A stretch of DNA of 64,000 bases from Tachypleus tridentatus (taxonomy: Eukaryota; Arthropoda; Merostomata; Xiphosura; Limulidae): NCBI RefSeq assembly GCF_004210375.1, contig NC_134834.1, positions 91,206,170-91,270,169 of the forward strand, written 5' to 3'. The notes under the pieces were generated by a model. That model had not been told where the DNA came from. It searched no databases and saw only the letters and a program-made list of their open reading frames with translations. The first letter of the stretch is position 1, and every line of letters starts with the position of its first letter. Below, piece after piece: positions 12,537 through 25,460 of this stretch. The position numbers and the translations under genes are program-made.

Positions 12537-14087
12537 TCGTTTTAGTGACTGTCTTGTTTATTTTTATAGAAATTCGTTTTAGTCGTGCAATCATATGAGT
12601 GGAAATTTAAATATTTTCCAATTACAACTTCACCAGGTTATTGGTATTATGTAAATAAAATATATTTCTTCTTTTGAAGAAAACGATTTTGTTTAAACAT
12701 ATGATATTTAAACTTCCTTTTCAGGACCATATCATCCACAGAAAACAAAAGCTAAGACTTCACATATCATTAGAAACTAATATTCATGAGATATAATTGA
12801 TCACAAAAACTAAGCTATATTTATATAGGTCAGTATTTAATCGACTAAGATATTTTCATAAATAGTACAAAAATGCATTTTGAAGTTTTTCTTAACAAAT
12901 GTTTCGGTACGTTTCATACTTAAAACTGAGATTTAACTTACATATACTAAGGTAACAAGTATATTAGGCTGTGATTAAAGGTGCTTTTATAAAACAAAAT
13001 CATAGAACACCGATTTATAAGATATGTTATCTTAGCAATTTCAAAATCTATGTGAGGAAATATCTGTTTTAAGGTAGTTCATAAACTAAATTTTCTGTGA
13101 ACTACCAAGTAAATGTTTATTATATTAGTTTGCATTGAATACGATATATCATGTTAATTCAGTTTGATTTCAGATGTTGTCAAACAAATGAAAAATACAA
13201 ACTCTAACACAAATAGTAATATGAACTAAATGTATAAAAAATTTTTATGGAAGATGATCTTGTATGTTATAACAACATATGTTTTTGTATTATTGACAAA
13301 CGTTCTTTTTAAAAGTGCAAATAATCAGTTTATATAGTTTAGTTTAATAGAAAGTATACAATAATTGTATGTTAACTAAAATGTCCTGTCAGATATCGTG
13401 AATACAGAATTAATATTTTGTATTTCTATGTAAAGTGAATGAACTATAGTTACTAAATTTTAAATTCAGCTCTGGTTATAGTATTGTTGACATTAAATTT
13501 ATGTATAAAATAAGCGTCCTTTTCAGGTATTTTGTCTGATATATAGCAACACCGATTTTTTGTTGTTACAGAAACATTGTTTTGTATGTGTTAATCATAT
13601 TTTCTGAGTCTACTGAAAATTTAACGTGAGATAATTAAATAGACATTTTGACTATTGTTCACCATCATTTATAAACTATGATGCTTATATGATGTTTTAA
13701 CTATGTATGACAGCATATTAGGCTATGACAAAACGTGAATCTAAGGATCGTATTTGTTTTTATGTGAACAATATTGTATATATTTTGCTTATTACTGTTG
13801 TTGTCATGTGTCAAAACTGTAACTCCTATATAAGTTTGGATCAGATATTAATGATATGTTTGTTCATGATTTTGTTGCAAAACATTTTCATGTAAATATT
13901 CCCTTAATAGATGTGTCGTTTTATGTAGACCAGATTGCAAAATCGTTATCATTGGCATAATTAATAAATTATTAAAACAAAATATCGTGTCGAGAATTTT
14001 TCATTATGCTAAATCTAAATATAGATTTAGATACTGAACTCTTTCTCTTCCATTTACAGAAACACTACTCCTAGTAACACTGTCGTT
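12537..14087. other. AT-rich spacer, nothing recognised
   Basis: No repeats, SINEs or convincing frames seen. Confidence 0.7.
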
Positions 14088-14098
14088 ATGTTTGTGAT

Positions 14099-14364
14099 TG
14101 ACCTGGCATGGCCAAGCGTGTTAAGGCGTGCGACTCGTAATCCGAGGGTCGCGGGTTCGCATCCCAGTCGCGCCAAACGTGCTCGCCCTTTCAGCTGTGG
14201 GGGCGTCATAATGTAAGGTCAATCCCACTATTCGTTGGTAAAAGAGTAGCCCAAGAGTTGGCGATGGGTGGTGATGACTAGCTGTCTTTCCTCTAGTCTT
14301 ACACTGCTAAATTAGGGACGGCTAGCACAGATAGCCCTCGAGTAGCTTTCTAAACAAACAAACA
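14099..14364 (+). repeat. SINE family A, perfect target duplication
   Basis: Flanked by an 11-bp duplication ATGTTTGTGAT (14088-14098 and 14365-14375). It ends in AGTAGCTTTC and AAAC repeats; GCGAAATTC is lost. Confidence 0.96.
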
Positions 14365-14375
14365 ATGTTTGTGAT

Positions 14376-15059
14376 CATGTGCCAACCTTTGTATTACCTT
14401 AGAGTCAAAGTTTATCAAGCTTGTAAGTGGTTTTCATGATAGACAATATCAAGGTTTATTGAAGAAGAAATTCTAGTCTCGAAGTGAATATCCTATAGAA
14501 AAGTTAGGTAAACAGTAAGTCATTCATTTATTATATTTAGTTCTAGCAAAATAAGTGTTATTTTCAAAATGATAAAAATATGTAAAGTAAGTTACTGGTT
14601 ATTATAATTGCCTTATTTAAATGATGAATAATATGTATTTTAAAATAGTTGTTTCTCTCAAAAAATACATAAATGAAATTATCTTTTCTTTCAAGAATAT
14701 AATATTATGGATAAAAATAAACTAATGAAAGTGATATTTAGATACGCATCGTTTTTAGGACAGTAACTAAAAAAACTGCATAAATATATAGACTAACTAT
14801 AATCGGTATTTTAAATCAAAATTAGTTGTGTGCTCTCTTAACTTTTATTGTAAGAAACAACAAACTGAAATATTTTCTAAAGATCATAGTTAAAAGAACA
14901 GTATAACGTCAAACTAGTGAAATTGCAAGTATTTATATTAAATTATTGCGCGATATTTAAATAAGTATCCTTTAAAGGACATTAAGTGATATACATATAA
15001 AACAACTGTATTGGTTTTAGATCATTATTATATCTAATCATTGATTACATGTTGAGTCA
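14376..15059. other. AT-rich spacer, nothing recognised
   Basis: No features seen before the GC-richer patch. Confidence 0.7.
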
Positions 15060-15300
15060 GTTTTATTCACTTCATGGACGTCATGTTTTTTGAAGTCATG
15101 GTAGTCTAGAAACGCTTTTTCTGGACAACTTCCGTTGTGATGTCTGCCCTCTGATGACATTTCATCGAACTATGATGGCATCCTCTCTGGTATCCATGAC
15201 GTCATTGTCTGCACCTCCTCCCTATTGCCTGAGAATGACATCCCTGTTTCACCCTCTGGCGTCATGGCTACCAACGAGCGCCTTAACTACTTTCATATAA
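15060..15300. other. GC-richer segment with a perfect CRE palindrome
   Basis: About 240 bp of near-balanced base content in AT-rich DNA. TGACGTCA, the consensus CREB/ATF site, lies at 15197-15204. Related words ACGTCATG, GATGACAT and GCGTCATG are close by. One frame stays open for about 65 codons (LDNFRCDVCPLMTF onward), but it has no clear start or splice sites. Confidence 0.3.
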
Positions 15301-15737
15301 CTATTCAAAACTTCTAAAGAACATTTAAGATGTTTTCAGTATTTTATTTTTCTTCCAGTCTCATCTATTTAGAAATGTTTGCATGAATTGCATTGGATGT
15401 AATGTACAACTCCATAGTTTGTTTGTTGTTTTTTTTTATTGGGTCAGGTAGTTCTTCAGTGATGATGTTTATTTCGATTCCTGGTTTCTATATAATAAAG
15501 ATATCTATGTCATCATCAACTTTTTGTTTTTTCTGAATTTTCAACCTAAATTGGTTTAGCTCAACAAGTAAATACCTTTACTTTTTCCAACCCTCATTGT
15601 TATATATATAATCTATTTTTGCGCATAAAAGTAGATAAAAACTATTTTTTGCTGTCTTCGTAAATTTAATACTACACCCTTAGAACACACCTAATATGAT
15701 TTGAATTTCACAAGTGTATATTTACTAAGTGCGTTGT

Positions 15738-15838
15738 TATGTTAGAGCAAAGCTGCTAAATGTGCTATTTGCACTCTGTCCACTGAAGAAGATTGGCTCT
15801 AGTGTTCTAAATCTGTAAGTTTATCATTAATCTATCGG
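15738..15838 (-). repeat. Possible old family-C SINE
   Basis: AGAGCAAAGCTGCTAAATGT, GCTATTTGCACTCTGTCCAC and TGTAAGTTTATC loosely match minus-strand family C. Confidence 0.4.
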
Positions 15839-15839
15839 A

Positions 15840-17518
15840 GGATATATTTAATAATAAAAGCAAACATTACCCCTCACATTTTACCTTTTTAGTACATCTA
15901 GTATGCTTTTAATTTCACAAGTATACATTTAATAAGGAAAGCAAACATGACGACTTGTACCGTGGTATCCAGTATACTTTTCATGTCACAACTGCAGGAA
16001 ATCAATTGCATAAATATTAGAGATATAGTTCTCCACATATGGTAACAATGCAAGCAGTTAATGTTATTCTTTTTGTTGATTATCACAAACACGTGTAATT
16101 TTTGTACACTCAAAATCACGTTAAAATAATAAATAGAATTTTTTTGTTATAATACGCCTTTTACTTCATATTTTCCTACATTTTTGCTATACATTTTTCT
16201 CAACTGACACGGATAATCCTGCTTAATAAATTGTACACTGTGTAGAATCAGCAAATATATAAAAAAAATTAACGAAAGTTATCATTTATTGAATATCATC
16301 CACGATATAAAGCTGTTATTGTGCTAAAATAAATATGATTAAGTGAGAAATAAAAAGCATTTTCTATTAGGTTATTACAGTTACCTCGATAAAAAAAAAA
16401 TAAAAAAACAATTATGAAATGTGAAGAACAGAAGCGTGAAGTTCATAATTTCTTGGTTTCTGTGCTTGATAGTTTATGTGGCCCTCTAGCATGGATGTGT
16501 AATCTTTCGAAACTAAATTCATCTTATGAAAGAAGCTAATGTTCTCGTACAATTCCAGTTATATGCTTCTCACAAGCTAAAGCTCCGTTATCTTTGATAC
16601 TCAGAAAGAATCGATTCTATCTTTCCTAACGATCCGGATCCGTCTATTACCATGGTAATAACCAATTTGTAAGGGATCACCATCCACTTGATTCAATTTC
16701 CTCGAAAGCTGTGGAGCACACACACACACAAACTTCTATGGCGAACAGCATAGCTACGAGGTAGAATAGCAATTTTTAGGAGATTTCAGTAATAAAAGTT
16801 AAAACTGTATTGGTTGACCAAGCTGCATGCAATATTCATGAGAAAAAGAATTTACCTAAGAGAATAACAAAGAAAATAGAATACACATCTCATTCTCTCA
16901 GATGAAACATTTTTGTTTGTTTGTTTATTTTATCATGCAGTTTTCGATACCCAACATGGGTTTATAATAGACAAAAGTAAATTTGAAACAGGAGAGGCTC
17001 AAAGTGATGTGCTTTCATTAAAATTCGGCTTTCGTTTCTAATCTTTCATGTACTCTTCCACAATATTAGATGTAATTTTATTTCTAGATCCCTTCCAGTT
17101 ATAAAAATGCTTTCTAAACGTTTCTTAAGCGAGATATTTAAGAAACAAAACGGAATTGTTCGTGTTTTTTTTTCTTATTGAAATTGTTTTTATACGATAT
17201 TTAAAATACCTTATCGCATTTTCTTTTTTATTTTCAGTTTTATCCAATTATATTCAGGTTCTAACAACTAAATTAATTTGTACAATACGTCTTATCTAGC
17301 ATTCGCTCTTGGTCTCTTCAGAATTAGAAATAAATTCTGATACGTGGACACTTGTTGTTTCCAAATTGGTTTAGACATGTCAGCGATGTGTACGGTATTA
17401 CAACTGAGATTATGAACTATATTCGTAACTTTGAAAAATATTTTTGTGTATATAAAGGTAGCACACAATTTGCTCAGAAAAGACATATCAGAAACAAAAA
17501 CAATTACTGAGTATATTG
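15840..17518. other. AT-rich spacer, nothing recognised
   Basis: A few weak minus-strand frames (15898-16119 and 17292-17561); the latter lacks an ATG at its start and overlaps the hairpin. No other structure seen. Confidence 0.65.
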
Positions 17519-17629
17519 GAATGGACGACAATTTCCTGTTGTAAAAAATTAAAAGAAACAAGTTTAAAGGACGACGTCTTTCATCCTTTAAACTTGTTGT
17601 TGTTTAAAACAGGCAATTGTTGTCCATTC
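17519..17629. repeat. Imperfect inverted repeat (111-nt hairpin)
   Basis: GAATGGAC at 17519-17526 pairs with GTCCATTC at 17622-17629. Further pairing is ACAATT with AATTGT and CCTGTT with AACAGG, followed by an asymmetric internal loop. An apical 14-bp perfect stem (ACAAGTTTAAAGGA with TCCTTTAAACTTGT, about 17558-17597) closes a 12-nt loop. This could be the remnant of a small foldback element or a non-coding RNA hairpin; the sequence alone does not decide. Confidence 0.7.
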
Positions 17630-19847
17630 TACATTATCCTTAATGAATACTATGTTTAAACAGTCTATCAAAAAATAACCAATTGTATTTGTCATAAGAA
17701 ATTAGTTGTTGTTGTTGATGTCATTAATGACAAAAATCAATCTGTGCTCTGTATGTTTCAAAACCTTATTTTTGGCATTACAAACCACTAGAGAGCAAGC
17801 AGTTAGTATTAGCCTTATTGTATTTATAAACATTACATTCAGATCTTTCTAGACGATAGTGTGAAATAGTACTTTAAACACATTGTGTTTTCTATGTTCA
17901 GTGCTTACAACGCGGTTCGCTCAATTCCAGAACTCATCAGGTTGGCAGGGATAAAACAAACGTAACAATGGTCAAAATATATTTAAATAAACCATTGTAG
18001 ATTCGCTTCATTCTGATAGATTCTAATATTTCATTTGACTTACTTGGGAAATGTACCTGTTTGAAGGTAAATTATTTTAAAGAATAATTACCGTCACAAA
18101 TTTTGAATGTTAATAACAACGTCAAATTTAAAATACACTTTACCAGATGAAACTAAGCATCTACACTTCATTGCTGTTTAGATGAGAAAATTACCACAAT
18201 TGGACACAAACAAAATGTCAAATAACATTTTACGAAGTTCAACGAATGTTTAAAATTCTGTTAATCACTCAGTCATACAGTATACGCTAATTTTTTCTAT
18301 AAATATTTTTATTTGCATTAAAATAAAAGTTTAGCCTAGCATTGATGGGTTTTAAAAGTTAATGCTGTAAATGAGAGCATAGGCCTCTCTTTATAATATT
18401 TAGAGCCTTGGCACAGGGCCCACTCGTCCAATGTAGTGAATGGTATCCGTGCTACGCACGTCATTAAACGTCATTTTCATGTTATGTCAGCTTCATGTAT
18501 TTTGCTATCAGCTTCCTTGAGCTGTTGGGCCTTCATTCTTTGCAATAAACCAGTAAAATTGAAATATCCACTAAACTTGAACATTGCGTGCAATTGCTTT
18601 CGTATAGAAACTCAAAACTAATACAACGAGTTTACCAAACAGCTTGTGCAATCATACAGAAGGATAAACAGAAAACTTTGCCTTATGTGTGTCTGTGTGT
18701 TAGTTATAGTAATTGAACATTAAAACTGCTTTTATTTTGTTTTCTACTAGTACGATGTAAACTTTAACCCTCCTCATAACACTCTTATGTGAACCTTACA
18801 AACTGACCATGTTAAGACCAAATCACAAAACCGACATTTGGCTGAAAAAAATTAAAGTCACGACATTTATTAAATTTAAAAAGAAAAAAAAACAGATAAA
18901 AGACGTCACTAATGTTGTGGTTCGAACTATTTTAATGCGTAATTAGCATGACCTTCAAAACAATTGATATAAATAAGTAACCTGACACATGAATATGTGC
19001 CCACTCAGTATATATAAATACTGTATTAATTTAAGTAGTTTCGCTGATAGTAACCATTTTACTCTGTTGGATTTTCGAAATTAAATAAATAATAACGACA
19101 ATTATATAACTAAACTATTAGTCCGAAGTATATCTACATTAGTAGGAAACAGTATCTTGAATATCAGTTTCTATAACAGATATTCACGGCGACCATACAG
19201 ATTTAATTAAACGATCATATCTTAAATAGATGCCCAATAGTTCAATTTAATTAATCAAACTCCTATTTCAAGTATAACTGCGAGTTTGCTTAACAGCATT
19301 ATGAGTGAGGTTCATTTCGTAAGATGTTTCTTCAAAGCAAAAGTGTCTTATATTTTATTTTTACCTGCAAACTTTGTATTTACTCTTAAATTCATTTTTC
19401 AAATATCTGGTTAATTCTGAGCTGAATCGCGAACGTACTTGTTGATTTATGGAATTATTACTTCAGCCAAGATAAATCTTCTGTCAGCTAGCAGAGAGAA
19501 TCCACTTGAATCTCCAGCTAATTTTATTCAAAATACTAATTCATACAGTAAGTATTAAAACAGATAGTCTCCAATGAAACACTGCAATACCCTTGTCTGT
19601 TAAAATAAGCAACTTTCTAATAGAACCATTATAAGTTATTCTATTTTCATGATTCAATAGTAACCTTATACCCCTGGAATTCGTATTTCAATCCTCGTTG
19701 TTGGCGTAAAACATGTGGCCTATTGGCAGCATTGCGCTTAAGCAAAATTAAACGTATTTCAGCATGATTATTTTGAACACTTTGAAGGTTACAGTAATAT
19801 AAAAAATAATAAGCTTGCTTTCAGTAGCAGCTTTTCAAGACCAGGAA
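17630..19847. other. AT-rich spacer, nothing recognised
   Basis: The ATG frame at 18436-18621 is short and unrecognised. A possible SINE scrap lies at 19690-19750 (CGTTGTTGGCGTAAAACATG). Confidence 0.6.
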
Positions 19848-20070
19848 GGCGTGGCATGGTCTGGTAGTTAAGGCGCTCAACTAACACTCTACGATGCGCG
19901 AGTTCAAATCCCTTCGCCGAAATTGTTTGTAGCTTTATCCAAAATGTCGTTATAATATGAAGATCAGTTCCGCTGGCGGAAAGTGCTTTTGGCTGACTGC
20001 CCTCCCTCGAGACTATCACTTCTAAATTAAGCTCAACCCTTAATTAGCTATGTACGGAATGCAAAAAAGC
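19848..20070 (+). repeat. Old or divergent SINE related to family A
   Basis: tRNA-like head GGCGTGGCATGGTCTGGTAG with GAGTTCAAATCCC B-box-like part. The body is shortened and diverged (GCTGACTGCCCTCCCTCGAG, TTCTAAATTAAG). Confidence 0.75.
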
Positions 20071-20439
20071 AAACGAGATTATATTGACACTGAAGTGTAC
20101 AACTGACTCGAATCTAGTCTGGTGAGTCAAGTTTAGGAGTAAAATAAAAAGGAAACTCTTACTGAGTAAAGCTTGGAATAATGTAACTGAAGACGACTGG
20201 TTAATATATCTAACAATATATCATATCATTAACTTGGTAGGTTCTATACCGAATCTAAAACAAAGGGTTAAGAGAAGATGTCGAGATTGCTCAGAAACTC
20301 TCAAACAAATTCAAACACTCTCGAGAAACATAAAAGTATCAAAATGAATTATATATTTACAAACATTATAACTTGTTCTTAATATATTCTGTATGGTTGA
20401 TCAAGAGTTTAGAGTAATCTTTGTGTTCTTTTCAAGTTT

Positions 20440-20525
20440 TTTGTTTGTTTCAGAGCAAAAGCATATTGGTCTGTCTGCCCAAGGGAAATCAAATCCAAGA
20501 TTTTAGCATTCTGTTAAACAGTTAG
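20440..20525 (-). repeat. Old family-C SINE fragment
   Basis: CAGAGCAAAAGCATATTGGT, GTCTGCCCAAGGGAAATCAA and CAAGATTTTAGCATTCTGTT match minus-strand family C. Confidence 0.5.
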
Positions 20526-21010
20526 GAAATAAACTAGTGTAAATAATTTTTTGTTGTTTTTAACTTATAAAAAGTGTTACGTACCATAATTTACTTCGAG
20601 ATGAGTCTCAGATTTATTATGTTACGTACGTTATGTATTATTATTTCAAACAACTAGAATTTCAAGTTGAGCTTAACAGTTAATTCCACGTTTATATGTA
20701 TTGGATTTATGTTATTTGCCAACGAGATTGATACATACAATTTTCTTTTTTAACACAAATATATTTTAATAAACAAAAAACAATACAACTTATAATAATA
20801 ACGGTTATTATTTGTAGTTATTACAAATGATGGTTTGTATACAAGAGTTTTACACACTACAGACAATAATGAGTCTTATATCCGGTCTAGAACAGAATAT
20901 TTTATCGATGATTCATGTTCACAAAGAGTAAATTAATTCTGGGTTGATATTGTCACACACCTTGTTTAAGCTAGTTAGCTTGCTTGATTGGCCTCACATC
21001 TTTACAAGCC

Positions 21011-21288
21011 GGGCCTGGCATGGCCTAGCGCGTTAAGGCGTGCGCTTTGTAATCTGAGGGTCGCGGGTTCGCGCCCGAGTTGCGCCAAACATGCTCGCCC
21101 TCCAGACGTGGGGGCGTTATAATGTTACGGTCAATCCCACTATTCGTTGGTAAAAGAGTAGCCCAAGAGTTGGCGGTGGGTGGTGATGACTAGCTGCCTT
21201 CCCTCTAGTCTTACACTGCTAAATTAGGGACGGCTAGCACAGATAGCCCTCGAGTAGCTTTGTGAGAAATTCCAAAAACCCAAAAACC
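21011..21288 (+). repeat. SINE family A, perfect target duplication
   Basis: Flanked by an 11-bp duplication CTTTACAAGCC (21000-21010 and 21289-21299). The A-rich tail contains CCAAAAACCCAAAAACC. Confidence 0.96.
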
Positions 21289-21432
21289 CTTTACAAGCCT
21301 ACTTTTACGGGTGATGATTTTCAATGTCCTCATAGAAACTTTAACGTCTAAAGTAATTTACTAAAATTGAATAGTTTGTAATATTCGAAATCTATAAACG
21401 TTTCTGATGAAAATCTTTACTTTTCCGATTAA

Positions 21433-21716
21433 TAGGCATTAATTACAATTATAACTTTCTAGGCCAATTTCAAGCTGACTGTAGCTGACTGAGAATAATG
21501 TCTTCTATCTGGGTGCGTCGATTTTTATATATTAATCACACGAGACTCTAAAACATTCACCAAAGTTCGCTTAATTAGGCATTAATTACAATTATAACTT
21601 TCTAGGCCAATTTCAAGCTGACTGTAGCTGACTGAGAATAATGTCTTCTATCCGGGTGCGTCGATTTTTATATATTAATCACACGAGACTCTAGAACATT
21701 CACCAAAGTTCGCTTG
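21433..21716. repeat. 142-bp tandem duplication, recent
   Basis: Copy 1 is 21433-21574 and copy 2 is 21575-21716. I see two substitutions (TCTGGG/TCCGGG and CTAAAACA/CTAGAACA), about 98.6% identity. Confidence 0.95.
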
Positions 21717-22185
21717 CAAAAATACTGTCAATCACTAGTATTACATATATACCCATTACATTGTTGATTTTTACGCACAAAAACATTCTACAAATTTCGA
21801 GCACATGCCGGACTTGCGCAATACACAGTCTAGAATATGCATCACATACTGTACAGTCGATACTGTACAGAAACAAGCGTAGAAACTAAAATAAATGTAT
21901 AACAGTAATTCTGTTACAAAAATTAGTCACAACAAATACTGTATAAAGATATCCATTTAAACTTTAACCATGATTTTAACAAAAGTGATGAATTTAGTGT
22001 ATTTATATTACTTTAATTTTACTCAACTTGTTTATCGTTTTGCAAATACTAGATTGCATTGAATTTTTATTTCCCTTTTAAGCTGTTATCGAAACATTGA
22101 TAATAATTAAGAATAAATTTACACCCCCTATTACTATACTTGTATTTTATCATTGGTTTTATTCAGTGAAGTAATCTCTAATTTT

Positions 22186-22292
22186 ATGTCCCCCGGTCTA
22201 CGGATTTACAACGTTAAGGTTCGATTTCCCTCGATGGACATAACAGATAACCTGATGTATTTTCATTATAAGAAAAGACACACATACACATT
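22186..22292 (+). repeat. SINE family B, head shortened
   Basis: CCCCCGGTCTACGGATTTAC, GTTCGATTTCCCTCGATGG and AACAGATAACCTGATGTATT with a CACACA tail. It lacks the A-box part. Confidence 0.8.
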
Positions 22293-24479
22293 AGTTTTAT
22301 GTAGATTTTCTAAATATACTGAACAGCTCCACTTCTTCCACAGAAACATGTTCTTTTCAATTCATAACGAAAAATAAAAAAAATAAAAAACAGTTAATCA
22401 ATAGTTGGTGTTACTTTACACAAGGAAACCGATAATTCAGAATATTTTGGTTGAAAAATAGAGATCCAGACGAGGCGATACATGTTAATGTGTCTCGCAA
22501 AATTGATCTTAACTTAGATGAATGAAGAGTTGAAATCAGCCGCTCGGTAGGCCTACTTCATCAATAACACAGCAGTCTAGAGGTAGAAACTTATCAAAAT
22601 CAAACGTAATAAAGACTATCCTAACGGGATCCTGAATAATTAGGCTCATTTATCAACGCGAATATTTTCTCAAACGCAGATAAATGTCAGCACCATAAAC
22701 TTTGTAGATTCAACTAAGCTTATTAAAGTCTAAAATAAAAACTCATTGTATATTAGACAGTATTTTGTAAAAAAGAAGGGAACACCTCGTATTATACTTT
22801 CACATATAAACACGTAAGTACAAAATAGATTTTGAAATTCAAAATACATATATACCACTCCTTTTGCTGCTCCAATTTATTTTACTTTTACTACTTACAA
22901 TAAGTAAACTGCTTATTTAGCCAGATAAAACCTCTTGAAACTATATTTTTCTTATTATTACCACTGTTAAAATAAATGCCGGGTTACTCCAATGCGCGTT
23001 TTTATACAACATAGGTATATACTTTATTAATTAATAAATATAATTACTGATGCACGTAGTTTGGTTTTACGTCAGATAGTCTTTTGTTGTATATTTAAGT
23101 TTCTTTTCAAAGCGCTTATAATCTGTGTGATTGTGTTATATAAACTAGTTTGAAAATGAACTTTATTTTACGCAATATTATATAGTTCACGAAATGAAAA
23201 TGTTGTCAAATTTTACCGTTGCAAGTAAAATAAACATGCAAATAGAAGATTCTTTATTTTCCAAAACATTTTAATAACAAAAAACACTTTCTAAGACCCT
23301 TTTAGAATTCTCATTGAACAGAGTAATCCTGTTGTAATATTTTTTTTTGTAAATAATCTGTTTATATCTATAATCATTGGACTGGATACTTAGTAGGTAG
23401 TGTACTATTATGCAAATAGTTTATAAACATTGAACACATAACAGAATACTTTGAATAATCGTTCTGGTAATTTTTATGCCATTTTGAAAAAAAAAAAAGT
23501 CCAAAAGATTCTATATTTTTCTTCTCACTGAATTCATTTTATGCTCTTAGAACTGATTTTCAAAGCATGCTTTACGTGATTAAACATTTTTAAGAACAGT
23601 ATCATAAATACTTGTAATATACCACCTTAATACTTTACCTTGAAATAACTGGTTTGAACAGCTCAACTGTAGTAGAAGCACTTTCTAAACTGCTTGTTCC
23701 CCCGGTGGGATAGCTTTAAGTTTATGGACTTACAACGCTAAAATTCGTGGTTCGACTTCACACTGAAGATACAGCAGACAGTCCAGAGTGCCTTACCTCT
23801 CAAAACAAACAAATCTAAATCGTTTATTCATATGCAGATAAAACTTACTCAAAAGTTGACTTTATCATTACATAATTTTTTTGTATTTGTCTCATAAGTT
23901 TAAAATATTTGAAAACAAATTGACCATTTATGTATTTCCAGTTTGTACTATTAAAATGATGATAAACGAACATCCACCATCAACAACTGATAATGCATAA
24001 TGTTCTTTTACAGTTTAGTAAATGGATGAAATCATACACAATGTTGAATCTGGGAACGTTCTAAGCTATTTAAATAATATCTGTTTAAAAACACTTTCGT
24101 ATCTTTTAAGGTTTCGAAGGTCGTTATTAAAAAACAGTACCTATGTTGAATATTACAGTTGTGAAACTATCCATTCCATTATTATAAAATAGTGACTATC
24201 ATTCCCTCAATTTATTTTTGTACAACTGGGGTTTCTGATAATTCGTCAAGTGATCTGAAATGTAAATGACTGGTCATTTGTAGCGTTTTCATGATCAATT
24301 GCTAAAAGCGGCTTTACGTTTATGCAGTTGGTGCGTTTCACTCGTTTTACTTAAATATTGTTTATGGTCACCATCAAAGGCAAGAACAGACTGGCGTGTG
24401 TACAATGCACTTAAAATCAGAGTTTTGATAAAACAATGACATATATTTGGTCACTTTTCTGAAAAAAAGTTGTTTCTAT
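22293..24479. other. AT-rich spacer with one SINE
   Basis: Only the family-B SINE at 23699 is recognised. Confidence 0.65.
23699..23815 (+). repeat. SINE family B, diverged
   Basis: CCCCCGGTGGGATAGCTTTA, GACTTACAACGCTAAAATTC, GGTTCGACTTC and GCAGACAGTCCAGAGTGCC, with an AAAC tail. Confidence 0.75.
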
Positions 24480-25460
24480 GACATTTCACCACTCTTCTCC
24501 CAAGAGCATCCCATACATCCTCAGTGGGATTGAAGTCTGACGAGGATGAAAACGACTTCATTTAGTTAATCTTCTTTATTGAGAAATGTGCTGATTAGGT
24601 GATTATAACGTTGGGATAGGCGCTGTCATTCATTATACGGAAGTCAGAGCTAATTACAGTAGCAAATAGCTACAAAAAGTTGAAGGATGTAGTCCGTATA
24701 TTGTACAGTAATTATCTTCAATTATTTTTATTACACTAGGATACTTCAGATTATGACAATGAAACTTGAGCTTATTGAGAAATATATCATTCCACAAATA
24801 TATTTTTCTTTACCTTTGCAATAATAGATGAAAACTCGGGCAACGAATCAAGCTTTCGAGGGCCTGATGTGACCAGCAAGCCACTTTTGAGAATCACTGA
24901 TCTATAGAATTAATTGTATCAGCATATGACAACATATAGTGTGAGAGTACATGGCCCGTGGCCGTATACAATGTGCGGCAATAATGGTACCAGTACCATT
25001 TTACAAAATATATATCGACCAGAACGTCCACTTATGCTTATTTATTCCTTCCCACGCCAAAGAGCCTCCACCTTAATATGCGTCACTTTTCAATATGTAA
25101 ATGTAGTTGTATATGGTTCCAACTTCTCTCCAAATTAATATATGGCTGTTTTATAGTTGCAAAGTTAAGCTTGACTTCTCTCTTTAATGAAGTATATCTC
25201 AACACTTCATTGGTCCTCTGGACATGTCCTTGGCGCCATTGCTGAGAGCGGAATGCAATCTATTAGGCGTTTGACCTACAAGTCTATCTTTGACATATCT
25301 GTTTCTAACCATCTGTATTCTGGCGTCAAATTCAGTGTCAAACATCTGACTCAGTTTCGGTAAATCTGTACACTGATAGAATCAACACATATAAGATTCT
25401 CTGCTCGTGTTGTGACAACTACCTGTCTTGTACTACAGGTTTAGAAACCATCCGAGATCC
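24480..25460 (-). pseudogene. Decayed Tc1-like transposase
   Basis: Read on the minus strand, four family landmarks occur in the right order. Near 25440-25395 there is VVVTTRAENLI, resembling the RVTTAREDRLI segment. Near 25330-25290 there is RIQMVRNRYVKDRL, resembling the RTVRNRL segment. Near 25078-25040 there is GGGSLAWEGI, resembling GGGSVMVWGGI. Near 24545-24480 there is DFNPTEDVWDALGRRVV, resembling SPDLNPIEHVWDALGRRV. Many stops and frameshifts lie between them. The last two landmarks are about 200 bp further apart than usual, implying an insertion. I did not find terminal inverted repeats. Identification rests on these motifs, so the exact limits are uncertain. Confidence 0.62.

Noticed and set aside
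17292-17561. 89-codon minus-strand frame
   Set aside because: Starts at TTG, overlaps the hairpin arm and has no recognisable domain; possible internal exon but unsupported.
19789-20019. 76-codon minus frame
   Set aside because: Lies inside a tRNA-derived SINE.
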